Shown: positions 1-9,015, numbered from the stretch's first letter. The stretch: 64,000 bases of DNA from Anaerococcus hydrogenalis DSM 7454 (GCF_000173355.1 NZ_ABXA01000012.1:26510-90509), one strand, 5' to 3'. Notes: generated from the letters alone by a model not told the origin. Translations and numbers: made by a program.

Positions 1-424
1 CTAAGGCAAAAGAGCTTGGTTGCAATAAAGTTGCTCTTGGCCATCACATGAATGATGCAATAGAGACAACCTTAATGAATGTTTTATATGCTGGAAACTA
101 TAAAACAATGAAGCCAAAACTTATGGCCCAAAACTTTGATGGAATGGAACTTATTAGGCCCATGTATTTTATAGAAGAAAAAGATGTAATAGCTTGGCGT
201 GATTATGTGGGATTAGACGCTTTAAATTGTGCTTGTACTGTTACAAAAAAAAGTGAGTCTTATACAAGAAAAAAATAAAAAATCTTATAGAAGATTTAAA
301 AGAAGACATACCAAATGTAGAAAAATCAATCCTAAGGTCAGCAGAAAATGTAAATTGTGATATGGTTTTGGGATATCAAATAAAGGGAGAAAAACATTCA
401 TTCTTGGAGGAATTTGAAAAATGA
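1..424 (+). CDS. TtcA/TilS-type tRNA sulfurtransferase ATPase, 3' part, frameshifted
   Basis: The window opens inside this gene, so its N-terminus and PP-loop are missing. The visible part has the GHHMNDAIETTLMN stretch typical of TtcA-like N-type ATP pyrophosphatases that thiolate tRNA, followed by a cysteine pair (NCAC). The frame stops at 276-278 just after a run of seven A (269-275). With one more A the protein continues to a TGA at 422-424 and ends GYQIKGEKHSFLEEFEK, a family-like C-terminal helix. This break is one of many homopolymer indels in the window. The stop overlaps the uppP start as ATGA. The family call is fairly safe; the exact substrate (2-thiocytidine or another thiolation) is not. 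Confidence 0.7.
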
Positions 425-1305
425 TATTAGATTTGTTAAAGGTATTTATCCTTTCAATTGTAGAAGGGGTTACCGAATTTTTACCAGTTTCATCAACTGG
501 ACACCTAATTTTGGTAAATGAATTTGTAAAACTTGAACCGGAAAAATTTGCCAATGCTTTTAATGTAATTATTCAATTGGGGGCAATTTTATCAGTAGTA
601 GTTTTATACTTTAGGAAATTAAACCCTTGGGATTTGGAAAAAACTAAAAAATATTTTCCAAAAAATTATGAAAAGCTAAATGGTCAATCAAAAATTTATT
701 ACAGGTTAAGCCACCCTCACAAAGAAACAATGGATCTTTGGAAAAGAGTAATAATTGGGGTTATTCCTGCAGGAGTATTGGGATTATTGTTAGATGATAT
801 AATCGATGCTTATTTATTTAATCCAATGGTAGTTGCCCTTATGCTTTTTGTTTGGGGTATTGGAATAATTTTACTTGAGAAGAAAAATAAAAATGAAAAT
901 AGACAAAGAGTTGATAATCTTTCCCTAATTTCTTATAAAACTGCATTTTTTATAGGATGTTTCCAAGTTCTTGCTATGATTCCAGGCACATCAAGATCTG
1001 CTGCAACAATAATTGGGGCTATGATTTTGGGACTTTCAAGATCTGCCAGTGCAGAATTTTCATTCTTTTTGGCAATTCCAACCATGCTTGGAGCAACTCT
1101 TTTAAAAGTTTTTAAAAATGTATCAGGTTTTAATGCTTATGAATGGATTTTAATTCTTATTGGAATGATTTTATCTTTTATAGTTGCCTATATAGTAATT
1201 AAGAAATTTATTTCTTATGTTCAAAAAAACGACTTTATAATTTTTGGAAAATATAGGATTATTCTTTCTATAATAGTATTTTTATATTTTTTAATAATTA
1301 AATAA
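421..1305 (+). CDS. uppP: undecaprenyl-diphosphatase UppP/BacA
   Basis: This integral membrane enzyme recycles undecaprenyl pyrophosphate to the monophosphate carrier used for peptidoglycan and capsule, and gives bacitracin resistance. Both family signatures are present: EGVTEFLPVSSTGHLIL near residues 16-32 and PGTSRSAATI near residues 188-198, with about eight hydrophobic segments between and after them. The length of 294 residues is slightly above the usual 265-280 because of an inserted cytoplasmic loop around residues 70-110. It starts inside the stop of the preceding gene. The lipid-carrier role suits the polysaccharide genes that follow. Confidence 0.95.
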   Translation: MILDLLKVFILSIVEGVTEFLPVSSTGHLILVNEFVKLEPEKFANAFNVIIQLGAILSVVVLYFRKLNPWDLEKTKKYFPKNYEKLNGQSKIYYRLSHPHKETMDLWKRVIIGVIPAGVLGLLLDDIIDAYLFNPMVVALMLFVWGIGIILLEKKNKNENRQRVDNLSLISYKTAFFIGCFQVLAMIPGTSRSAATIIGAMILGLSRSASAEFSFFLAIPTMLGATLLKVFKNVSGFNAYEWILILIGMILSFIVAYIVIKKFISYVQKNDFIIFGKYRIILSIIVFLYFLIIK

Positions 1306-1314
1306 TAAATTTTA

Positions 1315-1340
1315 AAAGGCGGATTAATCCGTCTTTTTTT
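1315..1340 (+). terminator. intrinsic terminator after uppP
   Basis: A near-perfect hairpin (GGCGGATTAATCCGTC) is followed directly by seven T. It separates uppP from the next glycosyltransferase. Confidence 0.8.
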
Positions 1341-1416
1341 GAATTTATAAAACTTTAAAAAAAACAGCTTATAGTGTAAAATTAGTATATAAGAATTTGA
1401 AAAAAGAGGAATTTAT

Positions 1417-2562
1417 ATGAAAATATTGTTTTGGATTTCTGCCTTTGCACTTTTTTATGCAATGGTTGGATATCCTTTAACTTTAATTATTTTAGATAAA
1501 ATTTTAAAGAAAGAAAATAAAAAAGATTATTCTTATAAGCCAAAGGTATCTATGGTTATATCTGCTTATAACGAAGAAAAAGTTATTGAGAAAAAACTAG
1601 AAAATATAATAAAATCAGATTATGAAAATTTGGAAATTATAATTGCAAATGATTGTTCAGATGATAGGACTGTTGAAATTTGTGAAAAATTTATAAAAAA
1701 TCATCCGGACTTTGATATAAAAGTAAATACAGCCAAAGACCACTTTGGAAAAACCAATGCCCAAAACGAGGCAGTTGCTGTTGCAAGTGGAGAAATTATT
1801 GTATTTTCTGATGCAAATTCCATGTTTAAAGAAGATGCAATCAAAGAATTGGTTTCATTTTTTACCTCAGATGACATTGAATATGTTTGTGGATCTCTTA
1901 TTTATAAAAAAGATGGGCAAATATCTTCAGTTGTTGCTGAAAATACTTATTGGGATTTGGAACTTAAAATGCGTGAAATCGAATCAAAAATTTCTACCAT
2001 AGCTGCAGGAAATGGTGCTATTTATGCTTGTAGGAAAAAAGATTATAGGCACTATAACTTGGTTTCATCCCATGATTATGAAATGCCCCTTCATGCTGGA
2101 CTTAATAAGAAAAGAGCCTTGTATAATAAGGATGCCATAGCAGTAGAAAAGGCAGGGGCGACAACCAAGGATGAATTTAAAAGAAAGGTAAGGATGCAAA
2201 GAAGGATTCTTACTAATATTTTTACAAATATAAAAAGACTAAATATATTTAAGTATGGTTGGTTTGCATTTTTCCATTTCAACCACAAAACATTAAGATT
2301 TCTGCAAGCATTTTTCCATATTTTAATATTTGTAGCAAATATATTCTTGATAAAAAGTGGAATTTTTTATCAAATAACAATGATAGGACAAATTTTATTT
2401 TATATTTTGGCACTTTTGGGATACTTAAGTAAATCAAAGGCAAAAATTTTATATTTTCCCTTATATTACAGCCTTATGATGCTTGCCCAAATAAGGGGAG
2501 CTTATAATCAGATAAGTGGAAAATCAAAGGCAACTTGGGAAAAAGCGGAGTCAACAAGATAG
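1417..2562 (+). CDS. membrane glycosyltransferase family 2
   Basis: A 381-residue processive-type GT2. There is an N-terminal membrane helix (residues 2-24), a GT-A domain opening with VSMVISAYNEEKVIEKKLE, the nucleotide-binding aspartates in ANDCSDD and FSDANSMF, and RMQRRIL in the place of the Q/RxxRW acceptor motif. Two or three C-terminal membrane segments follow. The architecture resembles poly-N-acetylglucosamine or hyaluronan-type synthases, but the product cannot be read from sequence. It is preceded by AAAGAGGAA and a terminator, so it heads its own transcript. The next gene starts 1 nt after its stop, so the two glycosyltransferases are probably translationally coupled. Confidence 0.8.
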   Translation: MKILFWISAFALFYAMVGYPLTLIILDKILKKENKKDYSYKPKVSMVISAYNEEKVIEKKLENIIKSDYENLEIIIANDCSDDRTVEICEKFIKNHPDFDIKVNTAKDHFGKTNAQNEAVAVASGEIIVFSDANSMFKEDAIKELVSFFTSDDIEYVCGSLIYKKDGQISSVVAENTYWDLELKMREIESKISTIAAGNGAIYACRKKDYRHYNLVSSHDYEMPLHAGLNKKRALYNKDAIAVEKAGATTKDEFKRKVRMQRRILTNIFTNIKRLNIFKYGWFAFFHFNHKTLRFLQAFFHILIFVANIFLIKSGIFYQITMIGQILFYILALLGYLSKSKAKILYFPLYYSLMMLAQIRGAYNQISGKSKATWEKAESTR

Positions 2563-2563
2563 T

Positions 2564-3343
2564 ATGAAAATAGAAGTAATAGTTTCAACTATGGGGCAAA
2601 AATCCATAGATTTTTATAAAAAATTAAATATAAAGTCAGACTGTCTTATTATTAACCAAACCGATCACGAATCCTATGAAGAAGTTTATGATAAGGAAAA
2701 TAAAATCAGGATGATTTCAACAAAGACTCGTGGCCTTGGCAGGAGTAGAAATCTTGGACTTTTAAATTCCAAGGCTGATGTAATTGTTTTGTGCGATGAT
2801 GATGAAGTATTTGAAGATGATTATGTTGAAAAAATTGAAAGTGAATTTAAAAATCATCCCCATACAGATTTTTTTATAATGAAAACAAAAATTTACCAAG
2901 ATAATAAGGAAATTATTAAGGTTAAAAATGATGGAGAATTGAAATTTTTTAATTCCTTAAAATACGGATCAGTTCACTTTGCCTTTAAAAGAGAAAGGGT
3001 CCAAAAATATAATATGTCATTTTCAACATATTTTGGAGCAGGAACTGAAAATGGTTCTGGGGAAGATTCTCTTTTTATAAGAGATGGCTTTAAAAATAAA
3101 TTAAAATTTAGGACATCAACAAAGCTTATAGCAAAAGTTTACAATGACGACTCTACTTGGTTTACAGGCTATGATGAAAAAATGTTTTTTGATAAGGGCC
3201 AGCTTGCAAGGGCACTTTTTCCAAAACTTTATAGGTTATATATAGAATATTACTTAAAAAACCATGAAAAATTCATGGAAAATATAGATAAAAAGACAGC
3301 TAGAAAGAAGATGCTAGAAGGGGCAAAATATTTTGGAGGTTAG
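2564..3343 (+). CDS. GT-A fold glycosyltransferase
   Basis: A 259-residue soluble glycosyltransferase of the GT2 type. The motif RGLGRSRNLGL (donor-binding loop) and CDDDEVFEDDYVEKI (metal-binding aspartates) are clear. The C-terminal half is acceptor-domain-like with a Trp/Phe-rich stretch (STWFTGYDEKMFF). The ATG at 2564 was chosen because it follows the upstream stop directly and begins the first beta-strand (MKIEVIVSTMG). It probably works with the preceding membrane glycosyltransferase. Its end overlaps the ribosome-binding site of the Wzz-like gene. Confidence 0.75.
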   Translation: MKIEVIVSTMGQKSIDFYKKLNIKSDCLIINQTDHESYEEVYDKENKIRMISTKTRGLGRSRNLGLLNSKADVIVLCDDDEVFEDDYVEKIESEFKNHPHTDFFIMKTKIYQDNKEIIKVKNDGELKFFNSLKYGSVHFAFKRERVQKYNMSFSTYFGAGTENGSGEDSLFIRDGFKNKLKFRTSTKLIAKVYNDDSTWFTGYDEKMFFDKGQLARALFPKLYRLYIEYYLKNHEKFMENIDKKTARKKMLEGAKYFGG

Positions 3344-3344
3344 G

Positions 3345-4235
3345 ATGAAAAAGAAAGAATCAATATTTATTGTTATACAAAAGGCTTTGATTTTTGGAAT
3401 TATTGTGGGAATTGGATTTTATTTCTTATCTGATCGTTTAGGTTTAAAAACTTACAAGGCACAAGCAAAAATCCTTACAACATCAAACGAAAAGATAAAA
3501 GACCAAGACAAAACAACCTATACTTATGCAGAAACAGTAAAGTCTAATGCAATTAAAAAAAGAGTAATAGAAAATTTAAAACTTGATATAAGTGAAGATG
3601 AACTTGATAAAAAAATGCAAATTCAAGCTATTCCAAATACTCATATTTTAAATATAAATGTTGAAGATTCTGTAAAACTTAGGGCAGAGGACATAGCAGA
3701 TGAATACGCAGAAATTACAGTTTCTGTAATTAACCAACTTTATCAGGCAAATTCTTTGATAATTGACCATGCTTATCCGAATGCAGCCTTAGTAAAAACA
3801 AGTCAAAAAGATGCAATGAAAGTAGGACTTGCAGGATTTCTAACATATTTTATTTTTGGCTCTCTTATGCTTTTTATTAGAAATTCAAAAGTTGAAGAAA
3901 ATGAAAAGATAGTTGAGGAAAAAGTTGTTAGAAAGGTAGTTTTTGAAGATAATGACAAAGAAGACTACCAATATGATAATCTTCATGAAGACTTTGTAGA
4001 AGATCAAAATAATGAGGATACTTTTGTAAAAGAATACCATGTAGCTGAAAAAATAGAAGATGAAAATCCAGAAGTTGTAGAAGATGATATAGATTATGAT
4101 GAATCTTTTAAATATGTAGAAAGCCTTGATGAGGACGAAGAAGAGCTTGGGGTCTATGAAAATAAGGAAAACAACAAAGATTATACAATAATAGCAGATA
4201 TGCCTAAATATGACGACGGTGATTTAGATGTTTAG
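3345..4235 (+). CDS. Wzz-like chain-length determinant with acidic cytoplasmic tail
   Basis: A polysaccharide co-polymerase-like protein of 296 residues. A membrane helix (about residues 9-28) is followed by a Wzz-type extracytoplasmic domain (residues 30-155) and a second helix (159-177), after which comes an unusually long, highly acidic tail of about 115 residues that would be cytoplasmic. The start at 3345 has GGAGG eight bases upstream. It overlaps the next gene, a CpsD-like ATPase, by 8 bp, the pairing normal for CpsC/CpsD. The acidic tail is not part of the usual family and may bind the degenerate kinase encoded next; that is inference. The true paralogue sits at 60.7 kb. Confidence 0.75.
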   Translation: MKKKESIFIVIQKALIFGIIVGIGFYFLSDRLGLKTYKAQAKILTTSNEKIKDQDKTTYTYAETVKSNAIKKRVIENLKLDISEDELDKKMQIQAIPNTHILNINVEDSVKLRAEDIADEYAEITVSVINQLYQANSLIIDHAYPNAALVKTSQKDAMKVGLAGFLTYFIFGSLMLFIRNSKVEENEKIVEEKVVRKVVFEDNDKEDYQYDNLHEDFVEDQNNEDTFVKEYHVAEKIEDENPEVVEDDIDYDESFKYVESLDEDEEELGVYENKENNKDYTIIADMPKYDDGDLDV

Positions 4236-4830
4236 CAAAAAAACAGACCATATTGAAAAATCTTTTGAAATATTAAAAAAGAATTTTTTGAAAGTTACAG
4301 AAAAAAATTCACTGGTTCAATTTGTTTCGTCAAATGAAAAAATAAACAAGGCTTCTTTGATTTTAAATCTTGCAAGAAGCCTTTCAAAAGATAATTACAA
4401 GGTAATTATAGTAGAGGCAGACTTTAGAGACCCTGAATTAGGAGAGCTTTGTGATATTGATTTTGATAGGGGATTTTTTGATATTTTAGAAAAAGAAAAA
4501 CCTTATGAAAATTTTATAGTAAAAGATCACTTTTATGAAAATCTTGACATAATTCTTGCACCAAAGCAAAGAGAGGATGTTCATAGCATAATGAACTATG
4601 AGAGGGTAGAGAGCATATTTTCTTCATTAAAGGAAAAATATGACTATGTATTTTTGGATACAGCAGACAATGAAAACTATGATGATGCAAACTTTTATCC
4701 GAGCCTTTCAGATTTTGTAATAGTCTTAGCCCACAAAAAAGATTTTAGAAAAAAAAGACTAAATTCATCAATAAGAAAGCTTGAAAATGTAAATTGCCAA
4801 ATAGCTGGCATTATTACTACAGATAATTAA
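4228..4830 (+). CDS. CpsD/BY-kinase-like ATPase with degenerate P-loop
   Basis: A 200-residue protein with the fold signature of bacterial tyrosine kinases: a Walker A'-like strand (YKVIIVEADFRDP) and a Walker B strand (YDYVFLDTAD). At the Walker A position it reads VSSNEKINKASL, lacking the GK[S/T] that binds ATP, and its C-terminus (AGIITTDN) has no tyrosine cluster. It is therefore probably a non-catalytic regulator or pseudokinase rather than an active BY-kinase. For contrast, the paralogue at 61.4 kb has an intact P-loop and ends SYKGYY. It lies between the Wzz-like gene (8 bp overlap) and an SH3 lipoprotein. Confidence 0.75.
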   Translation: MFSKKTDHIEKSFEILKKNFLKVTEKNSLVQFVSSNEKINKASLILNLARSLSKDNYKVIIVEADFRDPELGELCDIDFDRGFFDILEKEKPYENFIVKDHFYENLDIILAPKQREDVHSIMNYERVESIFSSLKEKYDYVFLDTADNENYDDANFYPSLSDFVIVLAHKKDFRKKRLNSSIRKLENVNCQIAGIITTDN

Positions 4831-4839
4831 GGAGAAGAA

Positions 4840-5334
4840 ATGAAAAAGAAAATTTTATTAATACTAGCCTTGTCTTTGACACTTTCAGCATGTAAAAAGG
4901 ACCAATATGTATCCCAAAGACATCCAGATGAAAATAAAAGTAATCCTGTATCAACATCTGTAAGCTATCAAGAAGAAAAAAATAAGGAAAATAAAATTGT
5001 ATCTTCTGATTCTAAAAAAGCCTCATTAGAAAAAGTAGATGATAAAAATAAATCTAATGAGAAAAAAGAAGACAAAAAAGAAACTAAAAAAGAAGTTAAA
5101 AAAGAAGAAAAAACAGAGGATAAAGATAAGGAAGTAAAAGAAGCTGTAGGAACTTTTACAGTCAAAGATATTTCAAACATAAGAAGGGAAACAAACGAGG
5201 AATCAGAAATTGTAGCTACTATACAACCAGGAGTTGAAGTAGAAAGATCAGAAATCGATGGAAAATGGTCAAAAGTTTCCTACGACCAATACCAAGGATA
5301 TATTTTGACAGAATTATTAACTGATATCCAATAA
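4840..5334 (+). CDS. SH3-domain lipoprotein
   Basis: A signal peptide with lipobox LTLSAC puts Cys18 at the membrane. Residues 25-105 are an extremely Lys/Glu/Asp-rich linker, and residues 107-164 form a bacterial SH3 domain (TFTVKDISNIRRETNEES .. GYILTELL). Such domains usually bind cell wall. GGAGAAG lies just upstream of the ATG. It closes the module begun by the Wzz-like gene, and a lipoprotein of the same design closes the second Wzz/CpsD module near 62.9 kb. No enzymatic domain is visible. Confidence 0.8.
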   Translation: MKKKILLILALSLTLSACKKDQYVSQRHPDENKSNPVSTSVSYQEEKNKENKIVSSDSKKASLEKVDDKNKSNEKKEDKKETKKEVKKEEKTEDKDKEVKEAVGTFTVKDISNIRRETNEESEIVATIQPGVEVERSEIDGKWSKVSYDQYQGYILTELLTDIQ

Positions 5335-5339
5335 ATTTT

Positions 5340-5363
5340 AAGTCTGGAAAATCCAGGCTTTTT
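5340..5363 (+). terminator. intrinsic terminator after SH3 lipoprotein
   Basis: The hairpin GTCTGGAAAATCCAGGC is followed by seven T. Confidence 0.8.
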
Positions 5364-5625
5364 TTATTACGATTTTTTAAAATAATTTAATAAAAATTAA
5401 TCTTTTTAAAAACAATTTAAAAATAATATAAAAAAACAATTATATATAATTTAAAATTTATGATGAAAACACTTTTATTTTTTTTAATTTAGTGTTATAT
5501 TAGATTTGTAATTAAATCATGTTTATGGAAAAAAGAATTTTATGGCCTATGCCGTAAAATTTTTTAAGTTGCAGAGGAAAATGATACCTGTTATCAAATT
5601 CCAAAAATTATTTTTAGGAGGATAT
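5364..5625 (+). promoter_or_regulatory. asr promoter and leader with hairpin
   Basis: This gap is almost pure A/T. Its one clear structure is an 11-bp inverted repeat at 5536-5561 (AATTTTATGGC, loop CTAT, GCCGTAAAATT, one G.U pair), followed by T to 5565. This could be a transcription attenuator or a regulator's operator. A plausible -10 (TTATATT) lies at 5494-5500. AGGAGGA at 5616-5622 serves asrA. No conserved riboswitch was recognised. Confidence 0.45.
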
Positions 5626-6666
5626 ATGGCTTACACAGATTATCTTATCAAAAAAGATGAGGCCAAGGATTTATTTGAAATCCTAAAATCCAAATACACA
5701 ATTTTTGCCCCAAAAAGAATTGTAAATGGTGGAAGATATTGTGAAATGGATGCAATAATGTACGAAAATGTACAAAGTTTTGACGAAATCGAGTATAAGG
5801 AAAAGTCTACATATTCAGCTAAGGAAGCTTTACTTCCAATGACTGAAAACTTATTTTATTTTACAGAAGACGACTATACAGAAACAAAAGAACCTTACAA
5901 AAAAGAAGTTTTAGTTTTTGCAAGAGCTTGTGATATAAATGCAATCAAACATTTAGATGATATTTTCATCAAAAATGGACCATTTGAAGATATGTTTTAT
6001 CAAAGACGTAAAAATAAAGTTCATTATGCACTTTTAGAATGTCAATCAGATATTGATGAACATTGTTTTTGCGTATCATGTGATGCAAACAAAACAGATA
6101 ATTATACATACGCATTTAGATTCAATGAAGATGGATCTATGAACATAAAAGCAGAAGATGATTTAGACTTATCAGTATTTTCAAATGAAAAATTTGATTT
6201 AAAATTCCCAGAAGAAAATGAATTAAAAGTAACATTCCCAGAAATAAAAGATGATAGAGAAGCAAACATAATTGCAAATTCTGATATTTGGAATGAATAC
6301 AATTCAAGATGTATAGGATGTGGATCTTGTACAACTTCTTGTTCAACATGTACATGCTTTACAACAAGAGACGTTACTTATACATTAAACAGACGTGTTG
6401 GTGAAAGAAGAAGAACTAACGCATCATGTATGACAAAAGATTTCGATCTTGTAGCTGGTGGTGGACATTTTAGAAACCAATTGAAAGAAAGATACAGATA
6501 TAAAATCATGCATAAAATTTACGCTCACAACAAGAGATTTGGCGATGGCCCAATGTGCGTAGGTTGTGGAAGATGTTCAGCTCACTGCCCACAATTGATT
6601 TCTTATCCAGAAACAATTAACAAGGTAAATAAAGAATTAGAAAAAGTAAGAAGTGAGGTAAAATAA
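5626..6666 (+). CDS. asrA: anaerobic sulfite reductase subunit A
   Basis: AsrA is the ferredoxin-like electron-transfer subunit of the three-part dissimilatory-type sulfite reductase that makes H2S from sulfite. At 346 residues it has the family length. Two [4Fe-4S] motifs are visible: CIGCGSCTTSCSTC near residue 227 and CVGCGRCSAHCPQ near residue 310, preceded by the large N-terminal domain. The ATG at 5626 follows AGGAGGA with four bases between; a longer in-frame extension to 5542 lacks a ribosome-binding site and crosses the leader hairpin. The stop and the asrB start overlap by one base. Confidence 0.93.
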   Translation: MAYTDYLIKKDEAKDLFEILKSKYTIFAPKRIVNGGRYCEMDAIMYENVQSFDEIEYKEKSTYSAKEALLPMTENLFYFTEDDYTETKEPYKKEVLVFARACDINAIKHLDDIFIKNGPFEDMFYQRRKNKVHYALLECQSDIDEHCFCVSCDANKTDNYTYAFRFNEDGSMNIKAEDDLDLSVFSNEKFDLKFPEENELKVTFPEIKDDREANIIANSDIWNEYNSRCIGCGSCTTSCSTCTCFTTRDVTYTLNRRVGERRRTNASCMTKDFDLVAGGGHFRNQLKERYRYKIMHKIYAHNKRFGDGPMCVGCGRCSAHCPQLISYPETINKVNKELEKVRSEVK

Positions 6667-7499
6667 TGCAAAAAAATGAAATAAAAAGATCAACAGATGA
6701 TTATTTAAATTATGTTTTACCAAAATCTTATGAAATTTTGGATATCAAAAAACACACAAATAATGAATGGACTTTCAAAGTTGAATTTGATAAAAAAGTT
6801 GAACCAGGACAATTTTTACAAGTATCTCTAGTAAAAATAGGTGAAGCTCCAATTTCTGTTTCAGGAATGGGAGAAGGCTATGTAGAAATGACCATCAGAA
6901 ATGTTGGTGAAGTTACATCAGAACTTTTCAAATCAGTACCTGGAGATAGAATTTATCTAAGAGGACCATATGGAAATGGATGGCCAGTAGATGAATTAAA
7001 GGGCAAAAATGTAGTTGTTATAGCTGGTGGTACAGGAGTAAGTCCTGTTAAAGGCTTAATCGAATACATTAAAGAAAACCCAGATGAATTCGAATCACTA
7101 AACCTAATTTTAGGATTTAAAAATCATGAATCAGTACTTTTCAAAGAAAATCTAGAAGATTGGAAAAACCAAGAAAAAATAAGCACTGTTTATTCATTAG
7201 ATAATGAAGAAGTTGATGGATTTAAAAAAGGAATGGTAACAGCATTTATTCCTGATCTTCCATTAAAATCTTTTGACGGAAACTATGCAGTAGTTATGGT
7301 AGGACCTCCAATCATGATGAAATTTACATCTCTTGCTTTAATTAAAGAAGGTGTAACAGAAGATAAAATTTGGACAAGTTTTGAAAGAAAGATGTCTTGT
7401 GCAGTAGGAAAATGTGGACACTGTAGAATAAATGAAACATATGTTTGTCTAGACGGACCAGTTTTCCCATATACAGTTGCAAAAGACTTATTAGATTAA
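6666..7499 (+). CDS. asrB: anaerobic sulfite reductase subunit B
   Basis: AsrB is the flavoprotein subunit that passes electrons from NAD(P)H to the siroheme subunit. The order of domains is an FAD-binding beta-barrel (residues 20-105, with GPYGNGWP), an NAD-binding domain (VVVIAGGTGVSPVKGL near residue 120) and a C-terminal cysteine cluster (CAVGKCGHCRINETYVC) for an iron-sulfur centre. The 277 residues match the family. It lies between asrA and asrC with minimal spacing, so the three are one operon. Confidence 0.93.
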   Translation: MQKNEIKRSTDDYLNYVLPKSYEILDIKKHTNNEWTFKVEFDKKVEPGQFLQVSLVKIGEAPISVSGMGEGYVEMTIRNVGEVTSELFKSVPGDRIYLRGPYGNGWPVDELKGKNVVVIAGGTGVSPVKGLIEYIKENPDEFESLNLILGFKNHESVLFKENLEDWKNQEKISTVYSLDNEEVDGFKKGMVTAFIPDLPLKSFDGNYAVVMVGPPIMMKFTSLALIKEGVTEDKIWTSFERKMSCAVGKCGHCRINETYVCLDGPVFPYTVAKDLLD

Positions 7500-7508
7500 G
7501 GAGAAAAT

Positions 7509-8534
7509 ATGACATTAGATATTAATGTAGGAAAAGTTAGAAATAATTGTTACCGTCAATCTAAAATTCCTGGAGAATTTTTACTTCAATTAAGATCTCC
7601 TGGTGCATTTTTAGATGCAAAATGGTTAGAAATGGTACAAATGCTTTGCCAAAAATATGGAGATGGAAATTTCCACTTTGGTACAAGACAAACTTTTAAT
7701 ATTACAGGAATAAAATACGAAGATATTCCAAAAGTAAATGAAATTATTAAACCATATATAGAAGAAATCGAAGGTGATAGAAACGTAGATATAGAGTATA
7801 ATGATGATGGATACCCATACATTGGACCAAGAAATATCATGGCTTGTATTGGTGGAAGACATTGTATAAAAGCTGCACAAAATACACAAAGACTTGCAGA
7901 TAAATTAGAAAAAATAATATATGAATCACCATACCAAATTAAAACTGCAGTTACAGGTTGCCCAAATGACTGTGTAAAAGCACACTTTACTGACTTTGGA
8001 TTTGTTGGAGTTACAAGACCAGTTTACGATATTGATCGTTGTATAGGTTGTGGAGCTTGTGTCGATAGATGTAAAGCTGTAGCAACAAGAGTATTGTCAT
8101 TAAACGACCAAGGGAAAGTAGATAAAGACCCATGTTGTTGTGTTGGATGTGGAGAATGTGTAACAAGATGTCCAAATAATGCATGGAGAAGACCTGACAG
8201 ACAAATGTGGAATGTAATAATTGGTGGAAGAACTGGAAAGCAATTCCCAAGAATGGGACAAATGTTCGCAAGATGGATGGACGAAGATGCAGTAATCCAA
8301 ATGATGGAAAACTGGAAAGACTTCTCAGCTTACGTTCTTGACAACAAACCAGTATATCTTCACGGTGGCCACTTGATTGATAGGGTAGGATTCCCAACAT
8401 TCAAGAAGATGATGTTAAAAGATGTCGACTTAAATCCAGAGTGTCTAATAGCTGATAGAATTAATTGGACAGAAAAAGAATATAGATCTTCAATAAATGT
8501 AATGAATGTTGAAGATCATAAAACTGTAAAATAA
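7509..8534 (+). CDS. asrC: anaerobic sulfite reductase subunit C (siroheme)
   Basis: AsrC is the catalytic subunit carrying siroheme and [4Fe-4S] clusters and reduces sulfite with six electrons. The nitrite/sulfite reductase motifs are present: CIGGRHCIKAA near residue 117 and GCPNDCVKAHFTDFG near residue 152 for the coupled cluster and siroheme. Two ferredoxin motifs follow (CIGCGACVDRC near 179, CVGCGECVTRCP near 206). The length of 341 is slightly longer than the usual 330-335. AAGGAG precedes the ATG. Its siroheme would come from the tetrapyrrole genes at 37-43 kb. Confidence 0.93.
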   Translation: MTLDINVGKVRNNCYRQSKIPGEFLLQLRSPGAFLDAKWLEMVQMLCQKYGDGNFHFGTRQTFNITGIKYEDIPKVNEIIKPYIEEIEGDRNVDIEYNDDGYPYIGPRNIMACIGGRHCIKAAQNTQRLADKLEKIIYESPYQIKTAVTGCPNDCVKAHFTDFGFVGVTRPVYDIDRCIGCGACVDRCKAVATRVLSLNDQGKVDKDPCCCVGCGECVTRCPNNAWRRPDRQMWNVIIGGRTGKQFPRMGQMFARWMDEDAVIQMMENWKDFSAYVLDNKPVYLHGGHLIDRVGFPTFKKMMLKDVDLNPECLIADRINWTEKEYRSSINVMNVEDHKTVK

Positions 8535-8544
8535 GGAGAAGTAA

Positions 8545-9015
8545 ATGAGATCACAATTTCAACCAAAAGATTTACTAGAAACATTAGTAAAACTAGAACA
8601 AAATGGTCAAAAATTTTATGAAGAAATGGCAAAAAAATTCTCAGATGACAAAAAAAATAGAGAATTCTTTGAATTTTTAGCTGAACAAGAAACTCATCAC
8701 GAAGTTTTATACAAAAATTTGTCAGAAAAACTTGATAATAACCAATCAATTGACAAAGAATACGATGATGAATACAAAGCTTATATCCAATCAATGATCG
8801 ATCAAATATTTAACTTTGATTCATCAAATGTTGGAGATGACCCAATAGATATCTATAGATTTTCAATAGGAATCGAAAAAGATACAATTTTATTTATCAA
8901 AGAAGTTAGAACAATAGTTCCAGACTTTGAACCAGAATTAATAGATAGAGTTGAGGCTGAAGAAAGAGGCCACATCAAATTAATTCACCAATGGTACAAT
9001 GACTATATAAAATAA
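8545..9015 (+). CDS. ferritin-like diiron protein (rubrerythrin-type)
   Basis: A 156-residue four-helix ferritin-like protein. Iron-ligand motifs are visible in helix order: ENGQKFYEEM, EQETHHEVLY, GIEKDTILFIKE and EAEERGHIKLIHQW. The rubredoxin domain of classical rubrerythrin is absent. It starts 10 bp after asrC with its own GGAG and shares the operon terminator. Such proteins usually detoxify peroxide or oxygen, so a role in protecting the oxygen-sensitive reductase is a reasonable inference. Confidence 0.75.
   Translation: MRSQFQPKDLLETLVKLEQNGQKFYEEMAKKFSDDKKNREFFEFLAEQETHHEVLYKNLSEKLDNNQSIDKEYDDEYKAYIQSMIDQIFNFDSSNVGDDPIDIYRFSIGIEKDTILFIKEVRTIVPDFEPELIDRVEAEERGHIKLIHQWYNDYIK

Noticed and set aside
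269..275. Programmed -1 frameshift at the A-run of the ttcA-like gene
   Set aside because: No downstream stimulatory structure is evident and many unrelated genes in the window have the same kind of break, so a sequencing cause is simpler.
4968..5180. Antisense open frame rich in Ser/Phe/Leu opposite the SH3 lipoprotein
   Set aside because: It is the complement of a Lys/Glu low-complexity linker (AAA/GAA codons), which gives such frames by chance.
7509..8534. Open frames on the minus strand across asrC
   Set aside because: They are antisense shadows of a strongly conserved gene, without ribosome-binding sites or family resemblance.
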